A DNA stretch of 51,549 nucleotides from Alphaproteobacteria bacterium (lineage in GTDB: Bacteria; Pseudomonadota; Alphaproteobacteria; HIMB59), in NCBI GenBank assembly GCA_029246865.1, contig JAQWMI010000045.1, positions 1 to 51,549 on the forward strand. Direction: 5' to 3'. Of the stretch, positions 9,914-19,869 are shown piece after piece. The translations under genes were made by a program, and so were the position numbers. The notes beneath the pieces are model-generated. The model was given only the letters and a program-made list of their open reading frames with translations, was not told the origin of the DNA and made no database searches. Every line of letters begins with the position of its first letter. The stretch's first letter is position 1.

Positions 9914-10629
9914 TTATTTTTTTTTACTAAAGTGTGAAAATTGTTTAAATATCTGTTTTTCAACCATACAATGCCAAATAAATCGTAAATACCCGCTAGA
10001 GCTCTTCCTAAATTATTATAATTACTGACTCCAGAATGTCTATTGCGGTGATTTACATTAATGTAATGTGTTTTGCACCCTATCATTTTAAATAAAAATG
10101 GCATGAACCTATGCATATTTTTGAAATGTGGTAATAACATATAATCAGATTTATTAAAAATTTTTATTCCACAACCAGAGTCAGGATGATTATCGTCAAG
10201 AATTAGAACTCTAATATAGTTAGCAATTTTAGAAGCAATAACTTTAGAAATAGTATCTTTTCGTGAGTGTCTAAAACCTTGAATAAATACTTTATTTTTC
10301 TTTAACTCTAAAAATTTTTTAAAAAGTAAAGGTATATCAGCTGGATCATTTTGTAGATCCCCATCAATTGTAATGATTATATCATTTTTAGTATTAATAA
10401 TTCCTGTATGAATTGCTGCGCTTTGGCCTAAGGTAGAATCATGGGAAATAAACTTAAATTTGGTATTTTTAATTTTTTTAAGTTGAGTCTCAGATTTATC
10501 TTTGGAGGCATCATTAACGAATATTACTTGCGATAAGGGGACTTTACTACAAGAAGCCAGTATCTCCTTAAAAAGAATTGGGATATTTTTTTCTTCATTG
10601 AAAATTGGTGCAATTACAGTAAAACTCAT
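9910..10629 (-). CDS. Family 2 glycosyltransferase (ArnC/DPM-like)
   Basis: GT-A fold enzyme likely to transfer a sugar from a nucleotide donor to polyprenyl phosphate at the membrane. It opens FTVIAPIFNEEKNI and has the acidic signature DGDLQNDP at 89-96 and a QGFRHSRKD stretch. At 239 aa it lacks the two-helix C-terminal membrane anchor of many ArnC proteins. The LAB_N protein overlapping its stop may supply the membrane part. The sugar is unknown. It is divergent from hisI, with 34 bp between the starts. Confidence 0.85.
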   Translation of the reverse strand: MSFTVIAPIFNEEKNIPILFKEILASCSKVPLSQVIFVNDASKDKSETQLKKIKNTKFKFISHDSTLGQSAAIHTGIINTKNDIIITIDGDLQNDPADIPLLFKKFLELKKNKVFIQGFRHSRKDTISKVIASKIANYIRVLILDDNHPDSGCGIKIFNKSDYMLLPHFKNMHRFMPFLFKMIGCKTHYINVNHRNRHSGVSNYNNLGRALAGIYDLFGIVWLKNRYLNNFHTLVKKNK

Positions 10630-10663
10630 TGGTAAATAAACCTTTGTTAATTATTGTAAATTA

Positions 10664-10999
10664 GTGGAAAAAATTAAATTATCAAATATCAAATATGATA
10701 AAAATGGATTAGTTCCTGTTATTGTTCAGGATTTTAAGACTCACAAGGTATTAATGCTCGCTTACTCAAATAAAGAGGCAATAGAGTTGTCATTAAAAAA
10801 AAAGACTGCTCATTTTTGGAGTAGAAGTAGAGAAGAATTATGGTTAAAAGGTGCAACTTCAGGAAATTATTTAAAAATAATTAATGTTCTTATTGATTGT
10901 GATAACGATTCTTTAGTCTATAAAGTTGATTTAGATAATAAACAAGCCTGTCATACGGGAGAAGAGAGTTGTTTCTTCAAGGAAATAGATGATGAATGA
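10664..10999 (+). CDS. hisI: Phosphoribosyl-AMP cyclohydrolase
   Basis: Third step of histidine synthesis, opening the adenine ring of PR-AMP. It has 111 aa with VQDFKTHKVLMLAY, WSRSREELWLKG, the metal-binding acidic group DCDNDS and the C-terminal Cys pair ACHTGEESCFF. It starts with GTG at 10664. The 3' end overlaps thrS by 11 bp. This is the single-domain form, without the HisE part. Confidence 0.95.
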   Translation: MEKIKLSNIKYDKNGLVPVIVQDFKTHKVLMLAYSNKEAIELSLKKKTAHFWSRSREELWLKGATSGNYLKIINVLIDCDNDSLVYKVDLDNKQACHTGEESCFFKEIDDE

Positions 11000-12767
11000 G
11001 ATTATAGCTTATAAAAATTCTGACGGAACATATTCCGATACCAATACTGAAGGAAGTCAACCAGTAAGAAAACTTACTGAAGATGCACAAAATATAATGA
11101 GACATGATATGGCGCATATTATGGCTGAGGCTGTAATTTCTTTATTTCCTAAAGCAGAACCTACTATAGGTCCATTTATAAAAAATGGCTTTTATTACGA
11201 TTTTGATATTGAAAGAAATTTAAATGAAGAAGATATAGTTAAAATTGAAAATAAAATGAAAGAAATTCTCAAAGAAACTAGAAGCTTTAAAAAAAAATCA
11301 ATTGATAAAGAGAAAGCTTTAGAATTATTCAAAAATAATAAATATAAATTAGAACTAATTAAAAATATTAGTGATGAAGAACTTACTATTTATGAACAAG
11401 AAAACTTTATCGATCTATGTAAGGGCCCTCATCACTCAAGCACTAAGGAATACAGTCCTCACTTTAAAATAATAAATATATCGGGAGCTTATTGGAGGGG
11501 AATAAGTACCAATAAAATGCTTCAAAGAATATATGCAACTGCGTGGTTTTCAAAAAAAGAGTTAGACACTCACATTAAAAATATCGAAGAAGCCAAAGAA
11601 AGAAACCATAGAAGATTGGGAACAGATATGGGTTTATTTCTTTTAAGTGAGTTTTCTGCTGGTAATGTTTTTTGGAAAGCGAATGGTCTTACACTCTATA
11701 ACAATATAACTAATTACATTAGAGATGAACAAAGAAAACTAAACTATTTCGAAGTTAAAACACCTGAACTTGTTTCAAATGAATTATGGGTCAAATCAGG
11801 ACATTGGGATAATTTCAAAGAAAATATGTTCACAATTGAGTCAGATAATAAGACATTTGCTTTAAAACCAATGAATTGTCAATGTCACATAGTTTTATTT
11901 AATTCAGAATTAATTACTTACAAAGATTTACCTTTGAGATACTCAGAATTTGGAAAATGTCACAGATATGAACCATCGGGAGCTCTAAATGGACTTTTTA
12001 GAGTTCGTGGATTTACAATGGATGATGCTCATATTTTTTGTACAGAAAACCAAATTTATGAAGTGTGCAATGAAACAGCAAATTTAATTGAAAAAATTTA
12101 TAAACAGTTTGGATTTACAAAAGTGAAATACAACATTTCTACTCGACCTGAAAAAAGTATAGGTTCAGATGAAGACTGGGAAAACTCTGAAACACAATTA
12201 AAAAAAGTTCTGACGGATAGTGGTAAAGAATTTAATATCTTAGAAGGTGAAGGTGCATTTTATGGTCCTAAGATAGAATTTACATTAGAGGATTCTTTGG
12301 GCCGTGAGTGGCAATGTGGAACTATTCAAATTGATTTTAATTTACCGAATAGACTTGGTGCAAAATATAAAGATAGTAATGATGACAATAAAACACCTAT
12401 TATGATTCATAGGGCTTTAATTGGATCTTTAGAACGTTTTATTGCTATTATACTGGAAAATACTAATGGTTGGTTGCCTCTATTTATTACTCCAGTTCAA
12501 TTAGCAATACTTCCTATATCTGAAAAATTTGCTGATTACTGTAATGATCTAAATAAAAAGATTAATCATAAAATTAGGTCTACCGTGGATTTATCTGACA
12601 ATAAACTTGGATATAAAATTAGATCATCTGTTACTAAGAAAATACCTTACACTTTAGTGATTGGAGAAAAAGAAATTGATAGTGCTACCTTTACCATTAG
12701 AGATAAATCTGGTGAAAATCAAACATTGAATAGTATAGAAGAATTAATCAATTTTTTTGATCAATAA
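10989..12767 (+). CDS. thrS: Threonyl-tRNA synthetase without the N-terminal TGS domain
   Basis: Charges tRNA-Thr and edits Ser-tRNA-Thr. The editing domain has HDMAH (His39, His43) and DLCKGPHH. The class II core shows motif 2 (RYSEFGKCHRYEPSG) and the zinc ligands Cys in MNCQCH, His in DDAHIFC and His in MIHRALIGS. A C-terminal anticodon-binding domain follows. The protein has 592 aa. Only about 38 residues precede the editing domain, where the usual enzyme has a ~60-aa TGS domain plus linker, so TGS is absent. The start lies inside hisI (11-bp overlap), and no upstream start in frame would restore TGS. Confidence 0.96.
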   Translation: MMNEIIAYKNSDGTYSDTNTEGSQPVRKLTEDAQNIMRHDMAHIMAEAVISLFPKAEPTIGPFIKNGFYYDFDIERNLNEEDIVKIENKMKEILKETRSFKKKSIDKEKALELFKNNKYKLELIKNISDEELTIYEQENFIDLCKGPHHSSTKEYSPHFKIINISGAYWRGISTNKMLQRIYATAWFSKKELDTHIKNIEEAKERNHRRLGTDMGLFLLSEFSAGNVFWKANGLTLYNNITNYIRDEQRKLNYFEVKTPELVSNELWVKSGHWDNFKENMFTIESDNKTFALKPMNCQCHIVLFNSELITYKDLPLRYSEFGKCHRYEPSGALNGLFRVRGFTMDDAHIFCTENQIYEVCNETANLIEKIYKQFGFTKVKYNISTRPEKSIGSDEDWENSETQLKKVLTDSGKEFNILEGEGAFYGPKIEFTLEDSLGREWQCGTIQIDFNLPNRLGAKYKDSNDDNKTPIMIHRALIGSLERFIAIILENTNGWLPLFITPVQLAILPISEKFADYCNDLNKKINHKIRSTVDLSDNKLGYKIRSSVTKKIPYTLVIGEKEIDSATFTIRDKSGENQTLNSIEELINFFDQ

Positions 12768-12791
12768 CTATCAAGACTTGCTTGCTGAACA

Positions 12792-13685
12792 ATGAAAGAG
12801 CACACTAGTTCAGTAATAATTGTAATTATAGCTGGACTTATATGGAGTTTTGGAGCTGTTGTTGTAAAAAATATGACTGATCCTCAGTCATATCAACTAC
12901 CATATTTAATCATAAGAGGACTTACTGTTGCTATGATTGTTGGCAGCTATTTATTTTTTAAAGATAGAAAATATTTTTTTATAAATTTATTAAACATAGA
13001 TAAAATAACAATTTTTGGAGGTATTTTACTAACAATAACATTTATAGGTTTTATTTACTCAATTACTAATACTACCGCAGCTGTAACATTATTGATGTTA
13101 GCGTTAATGCCCTTTTTTGCATCTTTGATTGCCTATCTTTTTATTAACGAAAGAATTTCCAAAAAAAATTTAGTTGCGATGATTATTGCTTTTTTCGGAA
13201 TAGTAATAATGGTTCTTCAAAGTCAGTTAAGTGGTTCAACATTTGGTTTAATAACTGGTTTTATATCTAGTCTTGGATTTGCCGGTTTTACAGTTGCCTT
13301 GAGAAGTAAAAATAATAATGAAAAATTCTATATTTTAATTATTGGTGGTTTATTATGCTCCCTTATTTGCTCCATTATTTTAATAATAATGAATTTTTCT
13401 ATAGAAATACCAATTAACAATATATTGCTTAGCATAACACATGGTTTATTGGTGGCATGTGGATTAATTCTATATAGCATAGGTTCTAAGAAATTATTAT
13501 CTGGTGAATTAAGCTTATTATCACTTCTAGAAGTGGTTGGTGGTATTTTTTGGGCTTGGTTACCTTTTATGAATGTAAACGAGATACCAGATTTTTATAC
13601 TATGTTAGGAGGATTAATAATTTGTATTTCAATAATTATTAATTCTACAAATATTGAGATAATATTTTTTCAAAAAAAAAATTAA
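12792..13685 (+). CDS. DMT-superfamily permease (two EamA domains)
   Basis: Predicted inner-membrane transporter of about ten helices in two repeats (first from residue ~7, second from ~150), 297 aa. The Trp-Ser-Phe-Gly motif in the first helix and FINERISKKN at the end of the first repeat are typical of EamA proteins. It follows thrS by 24 bp and converges on a second EamA gene, sharing TTAA at the stops. The substrate cannot be told from sequence. Confidence 0.88.
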   Translation: MKEHTSSVIIVIIAGLIWSFGAVVVKNMTDPQSYQLPYLIIRGLTVAMIVGSYLFFKDRKYFFINLLNIDKITIFGGILLTITFIGFIYSITNTTAAVTLLMLALMPFFASLIAYLFINERISKKNLVAMIIAFFGIVIMVLQSQLSGSTFGLITGFISSLGFAGFTVALRSKNNNEKFYILIIGGLLCSLICSIILIIMNFSIEIPINNILLSITHGLLVACGLILYSIGSKKLLSGELSLLSLLEVVGGIFWAWLPFMNVNEIPDFYTMLGGLIICISIIINSTNIEIIFFQKKN

Positions 13686-14536
13686 ATTGATATGCAGGCT
13701 ACACCTATAAAAGTTAAAATTATTCCAATCTTTTGAATCTTTTCAATTTTTTCTTTGAGAATTATTCTAGCTAAGACTATTGTTACTAGCCCAAAACCTG
13801 AAGAAATAATTACAGCTATTCCAATTTTATCAAAGGAGTAAGCGGATACTAATAAAAAATAACCTGTTGTTTCTAAAATACCTTGAAATATGAGTATTGG
13901 TATCGATTTTTTTGTAAGTATAGGCTTAATACGGTAAAATATTAAAATTACTGAAACTGATAATAGACTAAAAAATCTAATATAAATTACTGTCTCAGTT
14001 GTTGAAAGATGGTTTGATGCCTCTTGAGAGAAAATTAATCCGAAAGCTAAACAAATACTAGAAACAAATGACATAATTACAGTAGATTTAATTTGTTTTG
14101 AGTTAAGACCCAAACTATCTTTAAAAGAACTTGCGCTAATAGAAATTAAAACTGCACCTGAAATTATTACAATACTCGCGATCCATTGTAATGCACTTGG
14201 CTCTGTTCCAAAAGCAAATCTAACTAAAAATACAAAAAAAGGATTAGTTGCCACAATAGCCGCAACAATAGAAACAGGCCCACTCTCCAAACCTTTATAT
14301 AAAAATAGAAGTCCAAACATAATCAAAATTCCTGCCATTAAAGATAAAACTACTCCCTTCAGATTAGGGCTAAACTCTCCATAAAAGACGAAATATAATA
14401 TTAAATAAAAAATACTTCCTACAACTAACATCCAAAATAAAGATCTTTGAAAACCGATCTCTTTAGAAGAAAATCTAGCTAGAAAATCACCAACACCAAA
14501 ACTTAATGCTGAAAGTATTCCAAAAATAACAGCCAT
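13682..14536 (-). CDS. DMT-superfamily permease (EamA)
   Basis: A second ten-helix EamA transporter, 284 aa, beginning MAVIFGILSALSFGVGDFLA. The first repeat ends around EPSALQWIASIVIISGAV and the second around LKEKIEKIQKIGIILTFIG. It is not a close copy of its convergent neighbour. It lies 17 bp upstream of no gene in its own direction; its start faces the sufA end. The substrate is unknown. Confidence 0.87.
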   Translation of the reverse strand: MAVIFGILSALSFGVGDFLARFSSKEIGFQRSLFWMLVVGSIFYLILYFVFYGEFSPNLKGVVLSLMAGILIMFGLLFLYKGLESGPVSIVAAIVATNPFFVFLVRFAFGTEPSALQWIASIVIISGAVLISISASSFKDSLGLNSKQIKSTVIMSFVSSICLAFGLIFSQEASNHLSTTETVIYIRFFSLLSVSVILIFYRIKPILTKKSIPILIFQGILETTGYFLLVSAYSFDKIGIAVIISSGFGLVTIVLARIILKEKIEKIQKIGIILTFIGVACISI

Positions 14537-14553
14537 TTAAATATTTGTAATAA

Positions 14554-14892
14554 TTAATTTTCTACGTGGAAGCTTTCTCCACATCCACATTCGCTAGTTT
14601 GATTTGGATTATTAAAAACAAATCTCTCCCCGAATTCTTCTTTTACAAAATCCATCTCGGTTCCGATAATGTACATTACAGCTTTATTATCAATAAATAA
14701 TGGCACATCATAATTTTCTAGCTTTTCACATTCATTAATATTTTCGGGTGTTGCGTAGTCCATAGTGTAACTAAGACCTGCACAACCTCTTGTATTAAGG
14801 CCAATTCTAAGGCCTACTTTATCTTTTTGTTCGGATAACATATTTTTAATTTTTAAAACAGCAGTGTCTGTAAGTGAAAATAATTGTGTCAT
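14554..14892 (-). CDS. sufA: Fe-S cluster carrier, SufA/IscA (HesB) family
   Basis: A-type carrier that passes Fe-S clusters to apoproteins. It has 112 aa with the three family cysteines in GCAGLSY and near the C-terminus in SECGCGESF. It is last in the suf operon, one base after sufT, so SufA is a better name than IscA or ErpA, though the three cannot be separated firmly by sequence alone. Confidence 0.92.
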   Translation of the reverse strand: MTQLFSLTDTAVLKIKNMLSEQKDKVGLRIGLNTRGCAGLSYTMDYATPENINECEKLENYDVPLFIDNKAVMYIIGTEMDFVKEEFGERFVFNNPNQTSECGCGESFHVEN

Positions 14893-14893
14893 A

Positions 14894-15283
14894 TTAAAAA
14901 CCTAGAGCTAATTTTGCATCCTCACTCATCATATCTTTAGTCCAGGCAGGTTCAAATGTTAATTTTACTTTAATTTGTCCACAATCTTCAATAGTAGCTA
15001 TTTTTTTTGCTATATCGTTTGGCATAGTGTCAGCAACTGGGCAATTAACGGTTGTTAAGGTCATTAAAACATCAATATTATTATTAACAATTTTAAGTTC
15101 ATAAATTAGACCTAAATCGTAAATATTGATGCCTAATTCAGGATCATTAATAAGTAAAATTTTATCGATCACTTGTTGTTTAGAAATCTCTTTAGAAGCA
15201 GACGATTTAAATTCACCCAATATTAATTCTCCCTCAGGATTTAATTTAGGTAAAAAATCAGCTAATGTCTTATCATCATTCAT
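14894..15283 (-). CDS. sufT: SUF-associated DUF59/MIP18 protein SufT
   Basis: Fe-S maturation factor of the DUF59 family. It has 129 aa with the hallmark DPELGINIYDLGLIYE, then TLTTVNCPVAD and FEPAWTKDMMSEDAK at the end. It overlaps sufS by four bases (ATGA) and precedes sufA by one base, so it is translated with them. In related organisms SufT helps mature Fe-S enzymes. Confidence 0.92.
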   Translation of the reverse strand: MNDDKTLADFLPKLNPEGELILGEFKSSASKEISKQQVIDKILLINDPELGINIYDLGLIYELKIVNNNIDVLMTLTTVNCPVADTMPNDIAKKIATIEDCGQIKVKLTFEPAWTKDMMSEDAKLALGF

Positions 15284-16494
15284 GATAATAATTTGTTTGT
15301 CTTATCAAGTGCGTCTATGAAAGTGCTAATGTCCTCTTTAGAGTTATAAATACCAAATGAAACTCTGCAAGTACCTGGGATTTTTAATTTTTTCATAAAG
15401 GGTTGACAACAATGGTGACCACTTCTAATCATTACTCCGTACTGATCTAAAAAAGTAGCAATATCATTATAATTTTTACCCTGGACATTAAAAGAGACAA
15501 TTGAAGAGGCAATAGTATCGTCAGATACTCCATATATATCAACATTACCTAAATTTTTTAGTTCATCTATTAAATTTTGACGCAATGTGACTTCTTCATC
15601 AAAATAATTTTCAAATTTATTTGTGATTAAATAATCTAATGCGGCGGACAAACCTGCCACTGCTTCGATCGGAGGTGTTCCAGACTCAAACTTGTTAGGT
15701 AAAAGGGCATTAGTAAAACTATCTAATTCTACTTGGTTTATCATACCGCCACCAAAAGAAACTGGAGGAAGTTTATTCAGTAAATCTTCTTTACCGTATA
15801 GCACACCCACTCCGGAAGGGCCGTATAGTTTATGAGATGAAAAAACGAAAAAATCACAATCTAATTCTTGAACATCAACTTTTCGATGAGCAATTGACTG
15901 ACATCCGTCTATAAAAAATAGAATATCTTTATTTGCAGTAGAAGTTTTAATTTTTTTAACATCTATCATTTGGCCTGTTACATTGGACATATGAGATATA
16001 GCTACTAATTTTGTAGAACTTGATATTGCATTTATAACATCTTCTTCTTTAATAGTACCGTTTGGTAAAAGAGGAATAACTTTAAATTTCAAATTTTTGT
16101 TCTTACATAAAGATAACCAAGGAAGAAAATTAGAATGATGCTCTAATTCAGTAGTGATTATTTCATCACCATCATTTAAAAGGGAAGACATAGCATGAGC
16201 AATGATGTTTGTTCCCTCAGTGGCGTTTTTAGTGAAAATAATTTCATTAGATGATTTGGCGTTAATAAAATTTTTGATTTTTTCTCTAGATGCTTCAAAT
16301 ATTTCTGTTGCATCTATACTGAGAGAGTTCATACCTCTATGAACATTTTCGTATGAATTTTGATAAAAATTAGTGATTGATTCGATTACTGAATTGGGTT
16401 TTTGAGAAGTAGACGCTGTATCTAGATATGTAATATTATTATTTCTAATTTTTTTTTGTAAGATAGGAAAATCTGATTTAAGAGACTTATACAT
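15280..16494 (-). CDS. sufS: Cysteine desulfurase SufS
   Basis: PLP enzyme that takes sulfur from cysteine for Fe-S cluster assembly. The PLP lysine is Lys222 (SSHKLYGPSG), His-rich ELEHHSN is near 117-122, and the catalytic Cys is at 362 in RSGHHCC. The length of 404 aa matches group II desulfurases. It overlaps sufD by one base. No sufE or sufU sulfur acceptor is seen in this window. Confidence 0.97.
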   Translation of the reverse strand: MYKSLKSDFPILQKKIRNNNITYLDTASTSQKPNSVIESITNFYQNSYENVHRGMNSLSIDATEIFEASREKIKNFINAKSSNEIIFTKNATEGTNIIAHAMSSLLNDGDEIITTELEHHSNFLPWLSLCKNKNLKFKVIPLLPNGTIKEEDVINAISSSTKLVAISHMSNVTGQMIDVKKIKTSTANKDILFFIDGCQSIAHRKVDVQELDCDFFVFSSHKLYGPSGVGVLYGKEDLLNKLPPVSFGGGMINQVELDSFTNALLPNKFESGTPPIEAVAGLSAALDYLITNKFENYFDEEVTLRQNLIDELKNLGNVDIYGVSDDTIASSIVSFNVQGKNYNDIATFLDQYGVMIRSGHHCCQPFMKKLKIPGTCRVSFGIYNSKEDISTFIDALDKTNKLLS

Positions 16495-17603
16495 TATAAA
16501 AAACTACTAACAATCTTATCAGAAATCTGCTTAAGGGAAACATTTTCAATTGAATCTAAAACTTCTTGGATAAAAGCTTTTTTAAGTATTTTAGTAGCTA
16601 AATCTGAACTTATACCTCTAGAGTTAAAATAATATAAATGATCTTGATCGATTTTACTAATAGTTGAACCATGACTACATTTCACATCATCAGCGTATAT
16701 TTCTAATTCAGGTTTGTTATTAGATTTTGAAATATCATCTAATAATAAAGATCTGCTCATTTGATATCCGTCAGTTTTTTGCGCAATTTTATCAACATAA
16801 ATTTTACCTTGAAAATTTGTAATAGCACCATGATCTACTATAGATTTAAATACCTCTTTACTTGAGGAATCAGGCTTATTATGTTGGATAAAGGAATAAT
16901 TATCATTAACACCTAAATTACAAAAGTTAGTTCCAGAAATTTTAGTGCTGCAATGAGAGGCTAAATTAAAATAAAATTCATTTCTTAACTGAACATTATT
17001 AGCCTGCAAAGCTGTTAGGTTTACATTTGAAGAATCATTTTGATTAAATTCATAAAAAATTAAAGAATTTTCTTTATTATAAGACATTTGTAAAATTTCA
17101 ATGTTAGCTTTTTCATGTATGTTAAATTTTAAGTAACGAGGACTCTTATTTGAATTTATTTCAGAGTCTATAATAATTAACGACATTTTTTCATTGTTGC
17201 TGTAATCAAATATAAAATTAAGTTCCAAATAATTAGACAAGTCAATTATACAAACTTCTTCATTAAAATTATTTAAATCGAAACTATGTACAACAGGATC
17301 CTTTATTAAGCTTGATAGTCTAATAGGGCTATCAGGAGCATTAAAAGTCCATTGCATATGATCTAGAGTAACATGCTCCATAGTTTTAGCATTTTTAAAA
17401 ATGTCATGAAAATTATCTTTAATATTAAGGTCAATACTATGAATATTCTTGTGAGCAATATTGTAATCAATTTTATTTAATTGAGCATATTTGTAGTTCT
17501 CGATTTTATGATTTCGAAAAGGATTAAGCTCTAGTAAGTTATTTTGAAAATATTGATTAAGTTTACTATTTTTTATATTTTGAATATATTTTTCAACATC
17601 CAT
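16494..17603 (-). CDS. sufD: Fe-S scaffold component SufD
   Basis: Partner of SufB in the SufBC2D scaffold. It has 369 aa. The weakly conserved N-terminal half is followed by the beta-helix core and the conserved C-terminal part with DDVKCSHGSTISKID and YYFNSRGIS, the same layout as SufB. It overlaps sufC and sufS by one base each. Confidence 0.95.
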   Translation of the reverse strand: MDVEKYIQNIKNSKLNQYFQNNLLELNPFRNHKIENYKYAQLNKIDYNIAHKNIHSIDLNIKDNFHDIFKNAKTMEHVTLDHMQWTFNAPDSPIRLSSLIKDPVVHSFDLNNFNEEVCIIDLSNYLELNFIFDYSNNEKMSLIIIDSEINSNKSPRYLKFNIHEKANIEILQMSYNKENSLIFYEFNQNDSSNVNLTALQANNVQLRNEFYFNLASHCSTKISGTNFCNLGVNDNYSFIQHNKPDSSSKEVFKSIVDHGAITNFQGKIYVDKIAQKTDGYQMSRSLLLDDISKSNNKPELEIYADDVKCSHGSTISKIDQDHLYYFNSRGISSDLATKILKKAFIQEVLDSIENVSLKQISDKIVSSFL

Positions 17604-18346
17604 TATGCTTGAGCCATTTTTTCATAGCCCTGTTCTTCCAATTCAAGAGCTAGCGAGTAATCACCAGATTTTACTATTCTTCCATCAGCAATAATGTGGA
17701 CAAAATCTGGCTTAATATAATTAAGTAATCTTTGATAGTGTGTTATAACTAAAAATGAATTTTCAGAGTTTCTAGCCTTGTTAACACCTTCAGAGACTAT
17801 TCGAAGAGCATCAATATCTAGTCCAGAGTCTGTTTCATCTAGAATTGCCAAGTCTGGATCAAGCATTGAGAGTTGGAGTATTTCCTGTTTCTTTTTTTCA
17901 CCGCCAGAATAATTAACATTTAAATCTCTTTTGAGCATATCCGGATTTATATTCAACTCTTGAGATTTTTTTTTAAGTTCTTTTGCAAATTCTAAAGCAT
18001 CAAGTTCAGGCTTGTTATTAAACTTTCTTTTAGCATTCATTGCAGTTCTTAGAAAAAAGGAAGTTTGAACTCCTGGTATTTCCATTGGATATTGAAATGC
18101 TAAGAAAAGGCCATTATTTGCTCTTTCATCCACGTCCATATCTAATAAATTATTATCTTTAAAATCTACTGAACCACCGTTGACTTGATATTTTTCTTTT
18201 CCTGAAAGAACATAAGATAAAGTGCTTTTACCAGATCCATTTGGACCCATAAGAGCATGAACCTCTCCTTTATTTATTTTTAGAGACAGACCTTTAAGAA
18301 TTTCTTTTTCATCAATTGAAACTTTTAAATTATTTATATTTAGCAT
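17603..18346 (-). CDS. sufC: Fe-S assembly ATPase SufC
   Basis: Soluble ABC-type ATPase that drives the SufBD scaffold. Walker A is GPNGSGKSTLS, the signature is NYSGGEKKK and Walker B is LAILDETDSGLD, the SufC form. It has 247 aa and is coupled to sufB and sufD by one-base overlaps. Confidence 0.98.
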   Translation of the reverse strand: MLNINNLKVSIDEKEILKGLSLKINKGEVHALMGPNGSGKSTLSYVLSGKEKYQVNGGSVDFKDNNLLDMDVDERANNGLFLAFQYPMEIPGVQTSFFLRTAMNAKRKFNNKPELDALEFAKELKKKSQELNINPDMLKRDLNVNYSGGEKKKQEILQLSMLDPDLAILDETDSGLDIDALRIVSEGVNKARNSENSFLVITHYQRLLNYIKPDFVHIIADGRIVKSGDYSLALELEEQGYEKMAQA

Positions 18347-19803
18347 TAACCCACACTTCCTTCTAGACTTATACTGACTAATTTCTTCGCTTCAACTGCA
18401 AATTCCATTGGAAGATTTTGAAGAACTTCTTTACAAAATCCATTTACTATTAAGCCAACAGCGTCCTCATGAGATAGACCTCTTTGCTGACAATAAAAAA
18501 GCTGGTCTTCATTAATTTTAGAAGTAGTAGCTTCATGTTCTACTTGAGCATCACTATTAGCTGACTCGATATAAGGTACAGTATGTGCGCCACATTCGTT
18601 GCCGATTAAAAGGGAGTCGCATTGTGTAAAATTTCTTGCATTAATTGCTGTTGGTTGAATTTTAACTTGACCTCTATAAGTATTACTAGCGTTTCCAGCA
18701 GATATGCCTTTAGATATAATTTTACTAGTTGTATTTTTTCCAATATGAATCATTTTAGTTCCCGTATCGGCTTGTTGAAAATTATTAGTAATTGCAACCG
18801 AATAAAACTCTCCTTTAGAATTATCACCTTGTAAAATACAGCTAGGATATTTCCATGTAATGGCTGAACCAGTTTCTACTTGAGTCCATGAGATTTTTGA
18901 ATTAACTCCTCTGCATGCTCCCCTTTTGGTCACAAAATTATAAATTCCACCTTTACCGTCTTTATCACCAGGATACCAGTTTTGAACTGTTGAATATTTA
19001 ATTTCAGCATTATCTAAAGCAATTAATTCCACGTTTGCTGCATGCAATTGATTTTCATCTCTCATAGGGGCAGTACAACCCTCCAGATAACTAACGTAAC
19101 TATTTTTATCAGCAATAATAAGCGTTCTCTCAAATTGACCTGTATTAATTGCATTAATTCTAAAATAGGTGGATAGTTCAACCGGACACCTTACGTTTTC
19201 AGGGATATAAACAAAAGAACCGTCAGTAAATACTGCTGAATTTAGTGCTGAAAAAGAGTGATCAGAGACAGGAATAACACTACCTAAGTATTTTTTTATT
19301 AACTCCGGGTGCTCTTGAATAGCTTCTGAAATTGGACAAAAAATAATTCCTAGATCATTTAATTGTTTTTTATAGGTAGTAGCAATAGAGACTGAGTCCA
19401 ATACCACATCCATAGCCACCCCAGATAGAACTTTTTGTTCTTCAATAGGTATTCCTAGTTTTTCATATGTTTTTAAAATTTCAGGGTCAATTTCATCTAA
19501 AGATTTTGGCTTATCTTTCATACTTTTTGGTGAGGAATAATAATAATAATCCTGATAATCAATTTCTGGAAAATTTAATTTAGCCCAATCAGGTTTTTTT
19601 AATTTGTTAAAAACATTAAATGCCTTAAGTCTCCACTCAAGCATCCATTCAGGTTCATTTTTTTGTTTTGATATATATTTAACAATTTCTTCATTTAATC
19701 CTTTTGGCGCTTGAATATTCTCAATATCTGATGAAAAACCGTATTTATAATCACCAGATTCAAGGGTCTTTACCTGTTTAATTGTTTGTTCAGTTGCTGC
19801 CAT
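18346..19803 (-). CDS. sufB: Fe-S scaffold protein SufB
   Basis: Main scaffold of the SUF machinery, on which clusters are built. It has 485 aa. Conserved stretches include [46 protein letters not shown] and [21 protein letters not shown]. It is first in the operon sufB-C-D-S-T-A. The 66 bp upstream hold no iscR or rirA-like gene, so the regulator must be elsewhere. Confidence 0.98.
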   Translation of the reverse strand: MAATEQTIKQVKTLESGDYKYGFSSDIENIQAPKGLNEEIVKYISKQKNEPEWMLEWRLKAFNVFNKLKKPDWAKLNFPEIDYQDYYYYSSPKSMKDKPKSLDEIDPEILKTYEKLGIPIEEQKVLSGVAMDVVLDSVSIATTYKKQLNDLGIIFCPISEAIQEHPELIKKYLGSVIPVSDHSFSALNSAVFTDGSFVYIPENVRCPVELSTYFRINAINTGQFERTLIIADKNSYVSYLEGCTAPMRDENQLHAANVELIALDNAEIKYSTVQNWYPGDKDGKGGIYNFVTKRGACRGVNSKISWTQVETGSAITWKYPSCILQGDNSKGEFYSVAITNNFQQADTGTKMIHIGKNTTSKIISKGISAGNASNTYRGQVKIQPTAINARNFTQCDSLLIGNECGAHTVPYIESANSDAQVEHEATTSKINEDQLFYCQQRGLSHEDAVGLIVNGFCKEVLQNLPMEFAVEAKKLVSISLEGSVG

Positions 19804-19869
19804 TTTGTTCTAATTTTATGTATAGGTTAAGTAGTTAAATATACAAGGAAATACGGAATTTATTAGATT

